DNA of 64,000 nucleotides from contig CAWKDZ010000002.1 of assembly GCA_963848525.1 (NCBI GenBank), positions 1,004,468 through 1,068,467 of the forward strand. The letters are read 5' to 3'. A program made the translations under genes and the position numbers. This document shows positions 8,829-17,522 of this stretch, in pieces (position 1 is the first letter of the stretch; every line of letters begins with the position of its first letter). Under the pieces are notes generated by a model, which had not been told where the DNA came from, ran no database searches, and was given only the letters and a program-made list of their open reading frames with translations. This stretch comes from JACCTU01 sp963848525. Its GTDB lineage: Bacteria > Actinomycetota > Thermoleophilia > Gaiellales > Gaiellaceae.

Positions 8829-9134
8829 CGAACTCGTCGTCTCGAGCGCCGGCCGGCGTACGACGGAGTACACGGCAGCCGCGAAGACGAGCACGAAGGC
8901 ACTCAGGTCGAGGACCTCGGCGATCGTGTGCGCGAACAGGAACACGGTCCAGTCGAGGTGGTACGTCATGTAGACGAGCTCGGCGGCCGCGAACAGCGAG
9001 AACGCCGTTGCGAGCAGCGTCAGCTCACGCTTGAACGCCACCCAGGCGAAGCCTGCTCCGAGCGCGAAGGCGGTGATGTGCACGACCAGGAAGAACCCGG
9101 TCGGGAGATCGTTGATCCAGCTTCCCCAGGGCAT
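8825..9134 (-). CDS. Three-helix membrane protein in cupredoxin cluster
   Basis: The ATG at 9134 begins a protein of about 100 residues with three hydrophobic helices (TGFFLVVHITAFALGAGFAW, LTLLATAFSLFAAAELVYM, VFLFAHTIAEVLDLSAFVLV). The reading frame runs on into the cupredoxin leader. A TGA in the neighbouring frame at 8825-8827 overlaps the probable start of the lipoprotein, so the true end is probably there and an indel is likely in the last codons. It is the first gene of the leftward cupredoxin cluster. Function unknown. Confidence 0.55.
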
Positions 9135-9149
9135 TCGCTCCTCCTTGTC

Positions 9150-10160
9150 TCAGCGGTGTCGGAGGAGTTGGTGTCGCCGCGGGCCCGGCCTTACCTCGGT
9201 GCGCTCTTCGAGCGTGAGGACGACGTTCCCGACCTTCTGCCCCGTCTCGACGTATTTCGTGGCCTCGACCACGTCCTCCAGCGGGTAGCGCCGGTCGATC
9301 ACGGCCCGGTACTTCCCTTCCTCGAGCAGCTGTTTGACGAAGCGGACGTTCTCTTTCGTGTACTTCGGGATCGGGAGCGTCACCCGCTTGTCGCCGATCC
9401 ACCGGCTCGCCAGCGCGAGCGGCGGGACGTGCCACATGAACCCGAGGTCGGTCTCGAGATAGATCCCGCCGGGCTTCAGCGAGCGCCGGCAGCGCCTGAA
9501 CGAGTGCTTGCCGACCGCGTCGAAGATCGCGTCGTAGGTCTGGCCGTTCTCGGTGAAGTCCTCCTGCCTGTAGTCGACGACCTCGTCGGCACCGAGCGAG
9601 CGCACGAGCTCGAAGGTCTCGGCCGTGCACACGGCCGTGACGTGCGCACCGAAGTACCTCGCGAGCTGCACCGCAGCGGTGCCGATCGACCCGGAGGCGC
9701 CGTAGACGACCAGGCTCCGCCCTTCGCGAGGTGCAGCTCTTCTCATCGCCGCGAGCGCGATGATCGCCCCGTCGCAGACCGCGGCCGCCTCGTCGAAGCT
9801 CAGGCCGGCCGGCTTGTGCGCCAGCGCACCACGCTCGCGCACACAGACGAACTCCGCGTGCGCGCCTGCGCCGGTGACACCGAAGACCTCGTCACCGGCC
9901 TTGAACTCGGTGACGGCCGCGCCGACGGCCTCGACCTCGCCGGCCAGCTCCATGCCGAGGATCCTCCGCCTGGGGCGGCGGAGGCCCGTCAGGAAGCGGA
10001 CGAAGAACGGCTCGGCGCCGCGCATGCCGCAGTCGGTCCGGTTGACCGTCGTGGCGTGGACTCGGATCAGGACCTCGTCGTCCTTGGGGACCGGCCGCTC
10101 GACGTCCTCGAGCCGCAGAACGTCCGGAGGCCCGTACCGGTCGTGGACGACGGCCCTCAC
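9150..10160 (-). CDS. NAD(P)-dependent zinc-less alcohol dehydrogenase (quinone oxidoreductase-like)
   Basis: A 336-residue medium-chain dehydrogenase/reductase. The N-terminal GroES-like domain starts RAVVHDRYGPPDVLRLEDV; the coenzyme domain carries VVYGASGSIGTAAVQLA. No catalytic-zinc or structural-zinc cysteine cluster is present, as in the QOR branch (NADPH:quinone reductase, enoyl reductase). It is a paralogue of the next gene upstream, and its GTG overlaps that gene's stop by four bases. The pair is divergent from a TetR regulator, so both are probably induced together by a compound sensed by it. A proline/arginine-rich tail of about 15 residues is unusual. Confidence 0.85.
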   Translation of the reverse strand: MRAVVHDRYGPPDVLRLEDVERPVPKDDEVLIRVHATTVNRTDCGMRGAEPFFVRFLTGLRRPRRRILGMELAGEVEAVGAAVTEFKAGDEVFGVTGAGAHAEFVCVRERGALAHKPAGLSFDEAAAVCDGAIIALAAMRRAAPREGRSLVVYGASGSIGTAAVQLARYFGAHVTAVCTAETFELVRSLGADEVVDYRQEDFTENGQTYDAIFDAVGKHSFRRCRRSLKPGGIYLETDLGFMWHVPPLALASRWIGDKRVTLPIPKYTKENVRFVKQLLEEGKYRAVIDRRYPLEDVVEATKYVETGQKVGNVVLTLEERTEVRPGPRRHQLLRHR

Positions 10161-11176
10161 GTGGTGACGACGATCTTCCCGCGGGCGTGACCTTCCCCGA
10201 GGTACCGGAGCGCGTCGGGCAGCTCGCTCAGCTCGAAGCGCCTGTCGATCACCGGTTTCACCTTCCCGGACTCGAGCAGCTCTCCCAGGACCGCGAGGTC
10301 CTCCTTCGTGATCTTCGCGAGGAACATGCTGACGGTCTGACTTCGGAGCACCGACGCCAGGCGCGTCGCGACGAGGTGAGGCAGAGGGCCGAGGCCCTTG
10401 GCTGACATGCGCGCGCCGACGAGCACGACCGTCGCGTCGCGGGTCAGCACCCGGCGAAGCTCCGAGAGCCTGCGGCTCCCGCAGACGTCGAGCATGAGCT
10501 CGTGACGCTCGCCGCTCCGCGTGAAGTCCTCCTGCGTGTAGTCGACGACGCGGTCCGCTCCCAGCGAACGGACGAGCTCGACGTTCCTCGTGCTGCACAC
10601 GGCAGTCACGTCGGCTCCGAGCGCCTTCGCGATCTGGACCGCGAACGTGCCGACGCCACCCGACGCGCCGTTGATCAGCACCTTCTGCCCGGGCTGGACG
10701 CGCCCCCTGTCGCGCAGAGCCTGGAGGGCGGTGATCGCCGCGATCGGCACGGACGCTGCTTCCTCGAACGACACGTTCGCCGGCTTCCGCACGAGGCGCG
10801 CCTCGCGGGCGGGCGCGTACTCGGCCCACGACGCGCCGGACGTGCCGAACACCTCGTCGCCCGGCTTGAACTCGGTGACGTCCTTGCCGACGGCCTCGAT
10901 CGTCCCGGCGAGGTCGCCCCCGATCCCGGGTGCCTTCGGGCGCAGCAGCCCGCTCCCGTGACGCGTGATGAAGATCGGGCCCATCACCGCGTACCACTCG
11001 GCGGGGTTGACCGACGACGCGTGCACGCGCACGAGCACCTGGTGGTCTTCGATCGCCGGCCGGTCGACCTCGCGAGCTCGACCCCGTCCGCCGAGCCGTA
11101 CGAATGGTGGACGATCGCCCTCATCTTCGTGGGCGTGGTCCAGGTCCTGCGAACGGGTGGCGGTGGCTGCTTCCAT
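10157..11176 (-). CDS. NAD(P)-dependent zinc-less alcohol dehydrogenase (quinone oxidoreductase-like)
   Basis: A 339-residue MDR-family protein with the coenzyme motif NGASGGVGTFAVQIAKALGA and the family C-terminus DALRYLGEGHARGKIVVTT. ATG 11176 is preceded by AAGGAG at good spacing. Residues about 20-34 look wrong: the expected start of the GroES-like domain (MRAIVHHSYGSADGVEL) is present in another frame at about 11124-11078, and the main frame resumes at REVDRPAI. This pattern fits two compensating one-base errors. It is the first gene of the operon regulated from the promoter at 11219-11247. Confidence 0.82.
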   Translation of the reverse strand: MEAATATRSQDLDHAHEDEGDRPPFVRLGGRGRAREVDRPAIEDHQVLVRVHASSVNPAEWYAVMGPIFITRHGSGLLRPKAPGIGGDLAGTIEAVGKDVTEFKPGDEVFGTSGASWAEYAPAREARLVRKPANVSFEEAASVPIAAITALQALRDRGRVQPGQKVLINGASGGVGTFAVQIAKALGADVTAVCSTRNVELVRSLGADRVVDYTQEDFTRSGERHELMLDVCGSRRLSELRRVLTRDATVVLVGARMSAKGLGPLPHLVATRLASVLRSQTVSMFLAKITKEDLAVLGELLESGKVKPVIDRRFELSELPDALRYLGEGHARGKIVVTT

Positions 11177-11196
11177 GACTGTCTCCTTGGCCGACG

Positions 11197-11237
11197 TACG
11201 GTGTAAGTTGTGGAGGGAACGTTAGGCATACACCGTA
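11197..11237. promoter_or_regulatory. Candidate TetR operator (inverted repeat)
   Basis: TACGGTGTA at 11197-11205 is repeated in inverted form as TACACCGTA at 11229-11237, perfect nine-base arms separated by 23 bases, between the dehydrogenase operon and tetR. The right arm lies inside the spacer of the leftward promoter, so binding would block it. Assigning it to the adjacent TetR protein is inference from position. Confidence 0.6.
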
Positions 11238-11247
11238 AGTCTGTCAA
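11219..11247 (-). promoter_or_regulatory. Sigma-70-type promoter of the dehydrogenase operon
   Basis: Read leftward: TTGACA (11247-11242), 17-base spacer, TAACGT (11224-11219). The expected transcription start is about 35 bases before the ATG at 11176. The spacer contains an arm of the inverted repeat described at 11197-11237. Confidence 0.6.
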
Positions 11248-11255
11248 CGACGTCG

Positions 11256-11963
11256 ATGGCCACGCAGACCGACCAGACGACCGAGCCCCGTGTCCCCCTC
11301 AGCCGGGACCGGGTGCTGCAGGCAGCGATCCGGATCGCGGACGAAGGCGGGATCGAGACGCTGAGCATGCGCCGGCTCGCGAAGGAGCTCGGCGTCGAGG
11401 CGATGTCGCTCTACAACCACGTCGCCAACAAGGACGAGATCCTGGGCGGCATCGTCGACATCGTCGCGAGCGAGGTCGAGATGCCCGCGAACCGGGGGAA
11501 CTGGAAGGCGGAGGTCCGCCGGAGCGCGATCTCCGCGCACGACGAGTTCCTGCGCCACCGCTGGGCGTGCCCGCTGATGATGCGGACGACGAGCCCAATC
11601 CCGTCGCGGATGCGCTGGATGGAGTGGCTGCTCCGAACGCTGCGCGAGGCGGGCTTCTCTCCCAACCTCACCCACCACGCGTACCACACGCTCGACAGCC
11701 ACATCACCGGCTTCACGCTCTGGCAGGTGAGCTTCCCGTTCGAGACGCGCGAGGAGCTGCGTCGACCTGGCCGAGGACTTCCTCCCCAAGATCCCCGCCG
11801 ACGAGTACCCCTACGTGATCGAGCACGCCAAAGAGCATCTCGCGGAGCCGGACCCCGACGAGCCGAACGAGTTCGAGTTCGGCCTCGACCTGATCCTCGA
11901 CGGGTTGGAGCGGATGCGAACGGCTCCGACGAGCGCTACTTCTTCGTCACGCGCACGCGGTAG
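11256..11963 (+). CDS. TetR/AcrR-family regulator (C-terminal frameshift)
   Basis: The N-terminal DNA-binding domain is clear: VLQAAIRIADEGGIETLSM, RRLAKELGVEAMSLYNHVANKDEIL, about residues 18-65. The ligand-binding part resembles the tetracycline-repressor-like C-terminal class, with a WACPLMM segment and a DSHITGFTLWQ helix. After EELR near 11758-11762 one extra base shifts the frame. The true continuation (VDLAEDFLPKIPADEYPYV, then FGLDLILDGLERM) is in the next frame, so the last 60 or so residues and the true stop are uncertain. It is divergent from two dehydrogenase genes and probably represses them and itself. Confidence 0.85.
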   Translation: MATQTDQTTEPRVPLSRDRVLQAAIRIADEGGIETLSMRRLAKELGVEAMSLYNHVANKDEILGGIVDIVASEVEMPANRGNWKAEVRRSAISAHDEFLRHRWACPLMMRTTSPIPSRMRWMEWLLRTLREAGFSPNLTHHAYHTLDSHITGFTLWQVSFPFETREELRRPGRGLPPQDPRRRVPLRDRARQRASRGAGPRRAERVRVRPRPDPRRVGADANGSDERYFFVTRTR

Positions 11964-13665
11964 TCGCGCCCGTCGCTGGCGAGGACCTCGACCTTCACGC
12001 GCTCGTCCTCGAAGCTCGTTCCGGTCCTGAACGCGCCGGACGCAATCAGGCCACAGCGAACCGGGCCGCGCATCACGATCGCGTTGTCGTTGCCGGTGCG
12101 CTGCGAGTCGACGCTGTAGATCACGACTCCCTCCTCGCACGCGTGGCTGTCGAACCCGATCCGCCTGCGGGCTTCGACCACGTAGGCGAAGGACGCCGTG
12201 ATCGGCACGACCACGATCTTCTTCCCTCCCGCGACCGCGATCGGTGTCAGCGTCTCCTCCAGCGTTCCGGGCGCCGTCAGGCAGGTCAACTGCGGTGGGT
12301 CGAGCCAGCGGAGGAGCCACTTGTGCCAGCCGAACAGGTGCGCCGGCGTCGGCGCCGCCGTCCCATAGGACATCGGGTCCCAGTCGAGGGCGCGACCGCC
12401 GAGGTCCGGATAGACGATCCCGAAGCGTTTCGAGTAGCCGCGCGCCCACTCGAAGTTGTCGAGCAGGGACCAGACGAAGTAGCCGGCCATCGGCACGCCG
12501 GCGTCGATCGCGCGGCGGATCGCTTCGAGGTGGGCCTCGATGTAGGCCCACCGCTCGGGATCGTCCACCTCCCCGTCGTGCGTCGGATGGTCGCCGAACG
12601 CGGCGCCGTTCTCGGTGATGTAGATCGGCGGCGGGTCGTAGTCGTCGCGAACACGCACGAGGACGTCGAAGAGGCCGTCGGGATAGATCTCCCAGTCCAT
12701 CGCGGTGTACGCGGCGTCCGGATTGCGCACCGCGAGCGGGCGCCCGCCGTCCGGGTTCGCGCGCAGCACCTGACGCGAGTAGTAGTTGACGCCGATGAAG
12801 TCGAGCGGCGCGGCGATCGTCTCGAGGTCGCCGTCTTCGACCGGCGGCGCGGACGGCTCGAAGTACTCGAGCATGTCCGCCGGGTAGCTCCCACGGAACA
12901 CGGGATCGAGGAACCAGCGGTTGAAGAACCCGTCCGCGTTGCTGCGCCGCCTCACGATCGGGCTCGCTGTCGCTCGCGGGGTACGCGGGGCTGAGGACGA
13001 GCGTGATGCCGACGTTCGCACCGGGAGCCGCTCGCCGGATCGCCTCCGCAGCCCACGCCGTGCGAGAGGAGCAGGTGATGCGCAGCGGCGAGCGCGTCGT
13101 CCGCGTTCGCGCGTCCCGGCGCGTGCTCGCCCGACCCGTAGCCGAGCCACGCGGCGACCCACGGCTCGTTGTGCGTGATCCAGTTGGAGACGCGGTCGCC
13201 GAGCCGCTCCGCGACCACCTCGGCATAGGTGACGAAGGCCTCCGCAGTCGAGCGGGCGGCCCACCCGCCCTCGTCCTCCAGCGGCTGCGGCAGGTCCCAG
13301 TGGTAGAGCGTCGGGAACGGCCGCACGCCCTGCGCGAGCAGCTCGTCGATCAGCCGGTCGTAGAAGTCGAGCCCGGCCTGGTTCACCTTGCCCCGCCCCT
13401 CCGGGAGGATGCGCGGCCAGGCGATCGAGAGGCGGAACGCGTCGAGCCCGAGCTCGCGCATCAACCGGATGTCGTCGGGAAACCGGTGGTAGAAGTCGCA
13501 CGCGACCGCTCCGCTCTCCCCGTTGCGCACCTTCCCCGGCGTCGCGCAGAAACGGTCCCAGATGCTCTCGCCGCGGCCGTCTTCGTCGACGGCGCCTTCG
13601 ATCTGGTACGCCGCCGTCGCGGCGCCCCACGCGAAGTCGGCGGGAAACGCGGTCTTGTCGGTCAT
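11936..13665 (-). CDS. GH1 beta-glucosidase fused to M6-like metallopeptidase tail (two frameshifts)
   Basis: From ATG 13665 the protein is a family 1 glycoside hydrolase: FAWGAATAAYQIEGAVDEDG, the acid/base Glu in THNEPW, and the nucleophile Glu in ITENG. Two one-base insertions near 13055 and 12946 break the frame; sequence on both sides is fully conserved. After KRFGIVY, where GH1 proteins normally end with a short conserved tail, it changes near 12385-12415 to WDPMSYG, HLFGWHKWLLRWLDPPQ and VVPITASFAYVVEARRR. This resembles the C-terminal part of M6-type metallopeptidases, without their HExxH site. ATG 13665 overlaps the stop of the ABC ATPase gene, so this is the last gene of the importer operon and probably hydrolyses imported beta-glucosides. 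Confidence 0.8.
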
Positions 13666-14528
13666 GGCGCTTGCCTCCTGACGAAGTGGTCGGGTCGTTC
13701 CTCGACGAGCTCGGTCCCCGGGCCGTAGTCGCCGATGTCGCGGCCGGCGCGGGCGCCGAGCCGCTCGCGCCCCTGCTCGGGATGCGGTACGGCCGAGAGC
13801 AGGAGCCTCGTGTAGGGATGGAGCGGCTCGAGCAGCACGGAGTCGGTCGGGCCCTGCTCGACGATCTGGCCCGCGTACATCACGAGCACCTCGTCGGCGA
13901 CGTACCTCGCGCTCGCGATGTCGTGCGTGATGTACAGGAACGCGAGCCCGAGCTCGTGCTTCAGGTGCAGCATCAGGTTGAGGATCCCGATGCGGATCGA
14001 GACGTCGAGCATCGAGATCGGCTCGTCGGCGAGGATCACCGACGGGTTGACGGCGAGCGCGCGAGCGATCGCAACGCGCTGCCGCTGGCCGCCGGAGAGC
14101 TCGTGCGGGTACTTCGCCGCGAACTTCTCGGGTGGCACGAGGCCCACGGTGCGGAGCAGCTCGTGCACGCGCGGCTTCACGTCGCGCCTGGACACGAGGC
14201 CGTGGATTCGTACGGGACGCTCGAGGTGGTGCTTGATCGTCCGTACCGGGTTCAGCGAGTCGAACGGGTCCTGGAAGATCATCTGCACGCGCGAGCGGTA
14301 GAGCCGGACGTCGGTGCGATGGAGGATGTCCTTCCCGTCGTAGAGCACGGACCCCGAGCTCGCGTTGTGGAGCCGCACGAGCACGCGTGCGACCGTGCTC
14401 TTGCCGCTGCCGCTCTCGCCGACGAGCGCGGCGATCTTGCCGCTTCGGAGCGTGAAGCTGACGTCGTCGACGGCGCGGAGCTCGCCGAAGTCCTTCGTCA
14501 GCCCGCGGACCTCCAGCTCGGCCGTCAC
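13662..14528 (-). CDS. Oligopeptide/oligosaccharide ABC importer ATP-binding protein (OppF/DppF type)
   Basis: A 288-residue protein with Walker A GESGSGKST, signature LSGGQRQRVAIARAL and Walker B VILADEPISMLD. The C-terminal HPYTRLLLSAVPHPE is typical of the peptide/nickel (PepT) ATPase group. The GTG start overlaps the upstream stop. It would pair with the ATPase half of the neighbouring fusion protein to drive import. The context (binding protein, permeases, beta-glucosidase, LacI regulator) suggests an oligosaccharide such as cellobiose rather than peptide; PepT-class importers for glucosides are known, but the substrate here is inferred. Confidence 0.9.
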   Translation of the reverse strand: MTAELEVRGLTKDFGELRAVDDVSFTLRSGKIAALVGESGSGKSTVARVLVRLHNASSGSVLYDGKDILHRTDVRLYRSRVQMIFQDPFDSLNPVRTIKHHLERPVRIHGLVSRRDVKPRVHELLRTVGLVPPEKFAAKYPHELSGGQRQRVAIARALAVNPSVILADEPISMLDVSIRIGILNLMLHLKHELGLAFLYITHDIASARYVADEVLVMYAGQIVEQGPTDSVLLEPLHPYTRLLLSAVPHPEQGRERLGARAGRDIGDYGPGTELVEERPDHFVRRQAP

Positions 14529-16471
14529 GAGCTCGACCCCTCGACGAGATGGCAGGCGACCTCGTGGTTGGGAGCGACCGGCTTGAGCAACGGCCGTTCG
14601 GTGAGCTGACGCTCGTACAGAGCTGCGTCCTCGAGCCGGCAGTGCGGGCACCGCGGGTGGAACCGGCACCCGCTCGGCGGATCGGCTAGATCGGGCGGGC
14701 TGCCGGGAATGCCCATCAGGCGCTCGATCGGCCCGGTGAGCGGAGGGAACGAACTCAGGAGCCCGACGGAATACGGGTGCAGTGGATTGGCGAGGAGCTC
14801 CCTCGACTCGGCGAGCTCGACGATCTCTCCCGCGTACATGATCGCGACCCGGTCTGCGAACTCGAGCAGCAGCGAGAGGTCGTGCGTGATGAACAACACG
14901 GCGAAGCCGAGCTCGCGCTGCAGTTGCTGGACCTCCTGCAGGATCTCCCGCTGGACGACGACGTCGAGGGCGGTCGTCGGCTCGTCCATGATCACGAGCT
15001 CCGGCTCGAGCGCGAGCGCCATCGCGATGATCACTCGCTGGCGCATGCCGCCGGAGAGCTCGTGCGGGTAGGCGCGCACGCGGGTGCGGTCGATCCCGAC
15101 GAGGGCCATCAGGTCGCCCGCGCGTCGGAGCGCGTCGCGTTTTCCGATGCGCTCGTGCGCTTGCATCATGTCCACGAACTGGTCGCCGACGCGCATGACC
15201 GGGTTGAGCGCGCTCATCGCGCTCTGGAACACCATCGACACGTTGCGCCAGCGGTAGCGTCGAAGCTGCCGCTTGCTCAGCCCACCGAGGTCGACGCCGC
15301 GGAACCGGATTTGTCCACCGGTCACCTCGGCAGGTTCCTGCAGGATCCCCAGGATCGCGTTCGCCGCCGTCGTCTTGCCGCAGCCCGACTCGCCGGCGAG
15401 ACCGACGATCTCTCCGGCCCGGATCGTCAGGCTGACGTGGTCGACGGCCCGCAGCGGGCGGTCGGCCTCGAGGTAGTCGACGACGAGGTCGTCGAGCTCC
15501 AGCAGGACTCCGGTCTCGACGTCGGCAGCCATCGCAGGCGGAGCGTCGTACACGAGGCCGGTCACGCGCGTTCCCTTCCGCCGGCGCAGCCGCGGATTCG
15601 CGAGCTCGTCGACGCCGAAGTTGATGAACACGAGCGCCGCGACCGAGAGCGCGAGCGCGACTCCGGGGAAGACGAAGTGCCACCAGGCGCCCTGGAGCAC
15701 GCTCGAGTTGTTCTGCGCCCAGTAGAGCGTCGTCCCCCAGGTGATCTGGTTGACGTCGCCGAAGCCGAGGAACTCGAGCCCCGCCGCGAAGATGAGCGAG
15801 AGGTAGAAGACGAGCAGGAAGCCGGCCGCGATCCGGCTGACCATGTTCGGCATGATCTCGCCGAAGACGATCCGCCACGCGCCTTCGCCGGAGACCTTCG
15901 CCGCCTCGATGAAGTCGCGGTTCCTGAGCGTGAGCGCCTGGCTGCGGAGGATGCGCGCCTCGACGGCCCAGGTCGTCAGGCCGAGGATCAGCACCATCGC
16001 GACTGGCCCGCGGGCCGGCAGGAACGAGTAGATGACGATCAAGAGCGGCAGTGCCGGGATCACGAGGAAGACGTTCGTGACCGTGTTGATCGTGTCGTCG
16101 ATCCAGCCGCCCGTGTAGGCGGCGACCATGCCGAGCGTTGCCGCGATCACAGTCGAGATCACCGCCGCGGCCGCGCCGACGGCGAGCGAGATCCTCGCTC
16201 CCCACACGACCTGCGAGAAGACGTCGAAGCCCTGATCGGTCGTGCCGAACCAGAAATCCCGGTTCGGCGGCTGACCAGGCAGGGCGACGAACTCGTTCGG
16301 CGGATTCTGCGCGAGCACCGGCGCGAACAGCGCCGCCAGGACCATGCCGCCGAAGACGACGATGCCGAAGCACGACTTCGGATTCGTCAGCAGCAGGCGC
16401 GCCCACTCCGGCGAGCGGAACCGCCGCTCGGGCACTCCGGGCAGAGGCATCGCGACCGGGTCGATGGCCAC
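14525..16471 (-). CDS. ABC importer permease-ATPase fusion (DppC + DppD)
   Basis: A 648-residue two-domain protein. Residues 1-290 are a DppC-type permease with about six helices and the cytoplasmic EAA-like loop EAAKVSGEGAWRIVFGEIMP. Residues about 325-640 are an ATPase with Walker A GESGCGKTT, signature LSGGMRQRVIIAMAL and Walker B LVIMDEPTTALD, ending with the PepT-type cysteine motif CRFHPRCPHC. Permease and ATPase are separate genes in most bacteria; the fusion fixes their ratio. It is separated from the DppB-type gene by two bases and overlaps the OppF-type gene by four. Confidence 0.92.
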   Translation of the reverse strand: MAIDPVAMPLPGVPERRFRSPEWARLLLTNPKSCFGIVVFGGMVLAALFAPVLAQNPPNEFVALPGQPPNRDFWFGTTDQGFDVFSQVVWGARISLAVGAAAAVISTVIAATLGMVAAYTGGWIDDTINTVTNVFLVIPALPLLIVIYSFLPARGPVAMVLILGLTTWAVEARILRSQALTLRNRDFIEAAKVSGEGAWRIVFGEIMPNMVSRIAAGFLLVFYLSLIFAAGLEFLGFGDVNQITWGTTLYWAQNNSSVLQGAWWHFVFPGVALALSVAALVFINFGVDELANPRLRRRKGTRVTGLVYDAPPAMAADVETGVLLELDDLVVDYLEADRPLRAVDHVSLTIRAGEIVGLAGESGCGKTTAANAILGILQEPAEVTGGQIRFRGVDLGGLSKRQLRRYRWRNVSMVFQSAMSALNPVMRVGDQFVDMMQAHERIGKRDALRRAGDLMALVGIDRTRVRAYPHELSGGMRQRVIIAMALALEPELVIMDEPTTALDVVVQREILQEVQQLQRELGFAVLFITHDLSLLLEFADRVAIMYAGEIVELAESRELLANPLHPYSVGLLSSFPPLTGPIERLMGIPGSPPDLADPPSGCRFHPRCPHCRLEDAALYERQLTERPLLKPVAPNHEVACHLVEGSSS

Positions 16472-16473
16472 GA

Positions 16474-17460
16474 TCAGCTCGCTCGCACGCGCGGGTCGAG
16501 GACGACGTACAGCAGGTCCATGATCAGGTTTGCGACCAGGACGCAGACCGAGAACACGAGCAGCAGGGCCTGGGCGAGCGGATAGTCCGAGCCGAGCGCG
16601 GCCTGTTGCAGCGTCAGTCCGACGCCCGGGTAGCTGAACACGAACTCGATGAAGATGAGTCCGCCCACCGCGGCGCCGAACTGCGCGGCGAAGCCCGTCA
16701 GCGGCGGGAGGATCGCGTTGCGCCCCGCGTACATCGTCATCACTCGCCCATCGGGAAGACCTTTCGCGTGGGCCATCGCGACGTAGTCCTCACTGATCGT
16801 GTTGATCATCACGTTGCGCATGCTCAGCATCCAGCCGCCCGTGAAGATCGCGAGGATCACGAGCATCGGCAACTGCGCGTGGCGGCCGGCGCTCTGGACG
16901 AACTCCCAGGTCCAACCGGGCTCGATGTTCGTGTCGTAGGCGTGCTGGATCGGGAACCACCCCCACTTCAGCCCGAGGAAGTAGACCGCGATCAGCGCGG
17001 TGAAGAAGGCAGGGAACGCGCCGACCGCGGTCAGCAGCGGCGTGAAGACGCTGTCGACGAACCCGCCGCGCCGCCACGCGGCGAGCATTCCGAGCAGCGT
17101 CCCGATCGCGAACGCGAACATGAACGAGGCGCCGACGAGAAAGATCGAGTACGGGAGCGTGCGCCCGATCACCTCGCTCACCGGAACCGGGAAGTTCGAG
17201 GTCGAGATGCCGAAGTCGCCGTGGAGCAGCTGGCCCAGGTAGGTGAAGTAGCCCTGGAGAAGCGGCTCCTTCTGAAAGCCGAGCGCGTCGCGCAGGTTGT
17301 CGACCGCGTTCGGGTTGGCCGCGAGCTGCGCCGGCGAGAGCCGCGCGAGCAGGCCGTCGATCGGCTCGCCGGGCATCAGCCGCGGCAGGAGGTAGTTCAG
17401 CGTGATCGCTCCCCAGAGGGCGATGGCGTAGAAGCCGAGGCGACGGAGGAGGAAGCGCAC
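16474..17460 (-). CDS. ABC importer permease (DppB type)
   Basis: A 328-residue integral membrane protein. It has a long periplasmic loop after the first helix, about six transmembrane segments, and the EAA-like motif DYVAMAHAKGLPDGRVMTMY preceding AGRNAILPPLTGFAAQFG. The DppB signature GDFGIS near residue 90 is present. It forms the translocation channel with the permease half of the next gene. It follows the solute-binding protein gene after a 62-base gap containing a strong stem-loop. Confidence 0.92.
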   Translation of the reverse strand: MRFLLRRLGFYAIALWGAITLNYLLPRLMPGEPIDGLLARLSPAQLAANPNAVDNLRDALGFQKEPLLQGYFTYLGQLLHGDFGISTSNFPVPVSEVIGRTLPYSIFLVGASFMFAFAIGTLLGMLAAWRRGGFVDSVFTPLLTAVGAFPAFFTALIAVYFLGLKWGWFPIQHAYDTNIEPGWTWEFVQSAGRHAQLPMLVILAIFTGGWMLSMRNVMINTISEDYVAMAHAKGLPDGRVMTMYAGRNAILPPLTGFAAQFGAAVGGLIFIEFVFSYPGVGLTLQQAALGSDYPLAQALLLVFSVCVLVANLIMDLLYVVLDPRVRAS

Positions 17461-17479
17461 GCGGGTCTCCGAGTATCAA

Positions 17480-17513
17480 CCGGCGGGCGCCCTGCGGCCA
17501 GGGCGCCCGCCGG
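17480..17513 (-). terminator. Stem-loop between binding protein and permease genes
   Basis: Perfect 15-bp inverted repeat: left arm CCGGCGGGCGCCCTG (17480-17494), loop CGGC, right arm at 17499-17513. No U-tract follows. Its position just after the binding-protein stop suggests partial termination or a 3-prime-end stabiliser that leaves more binding protein than permease, a known arrangement in ABC operons. Confidence 0.65.
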
Positions 17514-17522
17514 CGGGGAGGG

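Noticed and set aside
14777..16585. Long plus-strand frame opposite the permease-ATPase fusion
   Set aside because: Very acidic/basic low-complexity translation; shadow of a strongly supported ABC gene.
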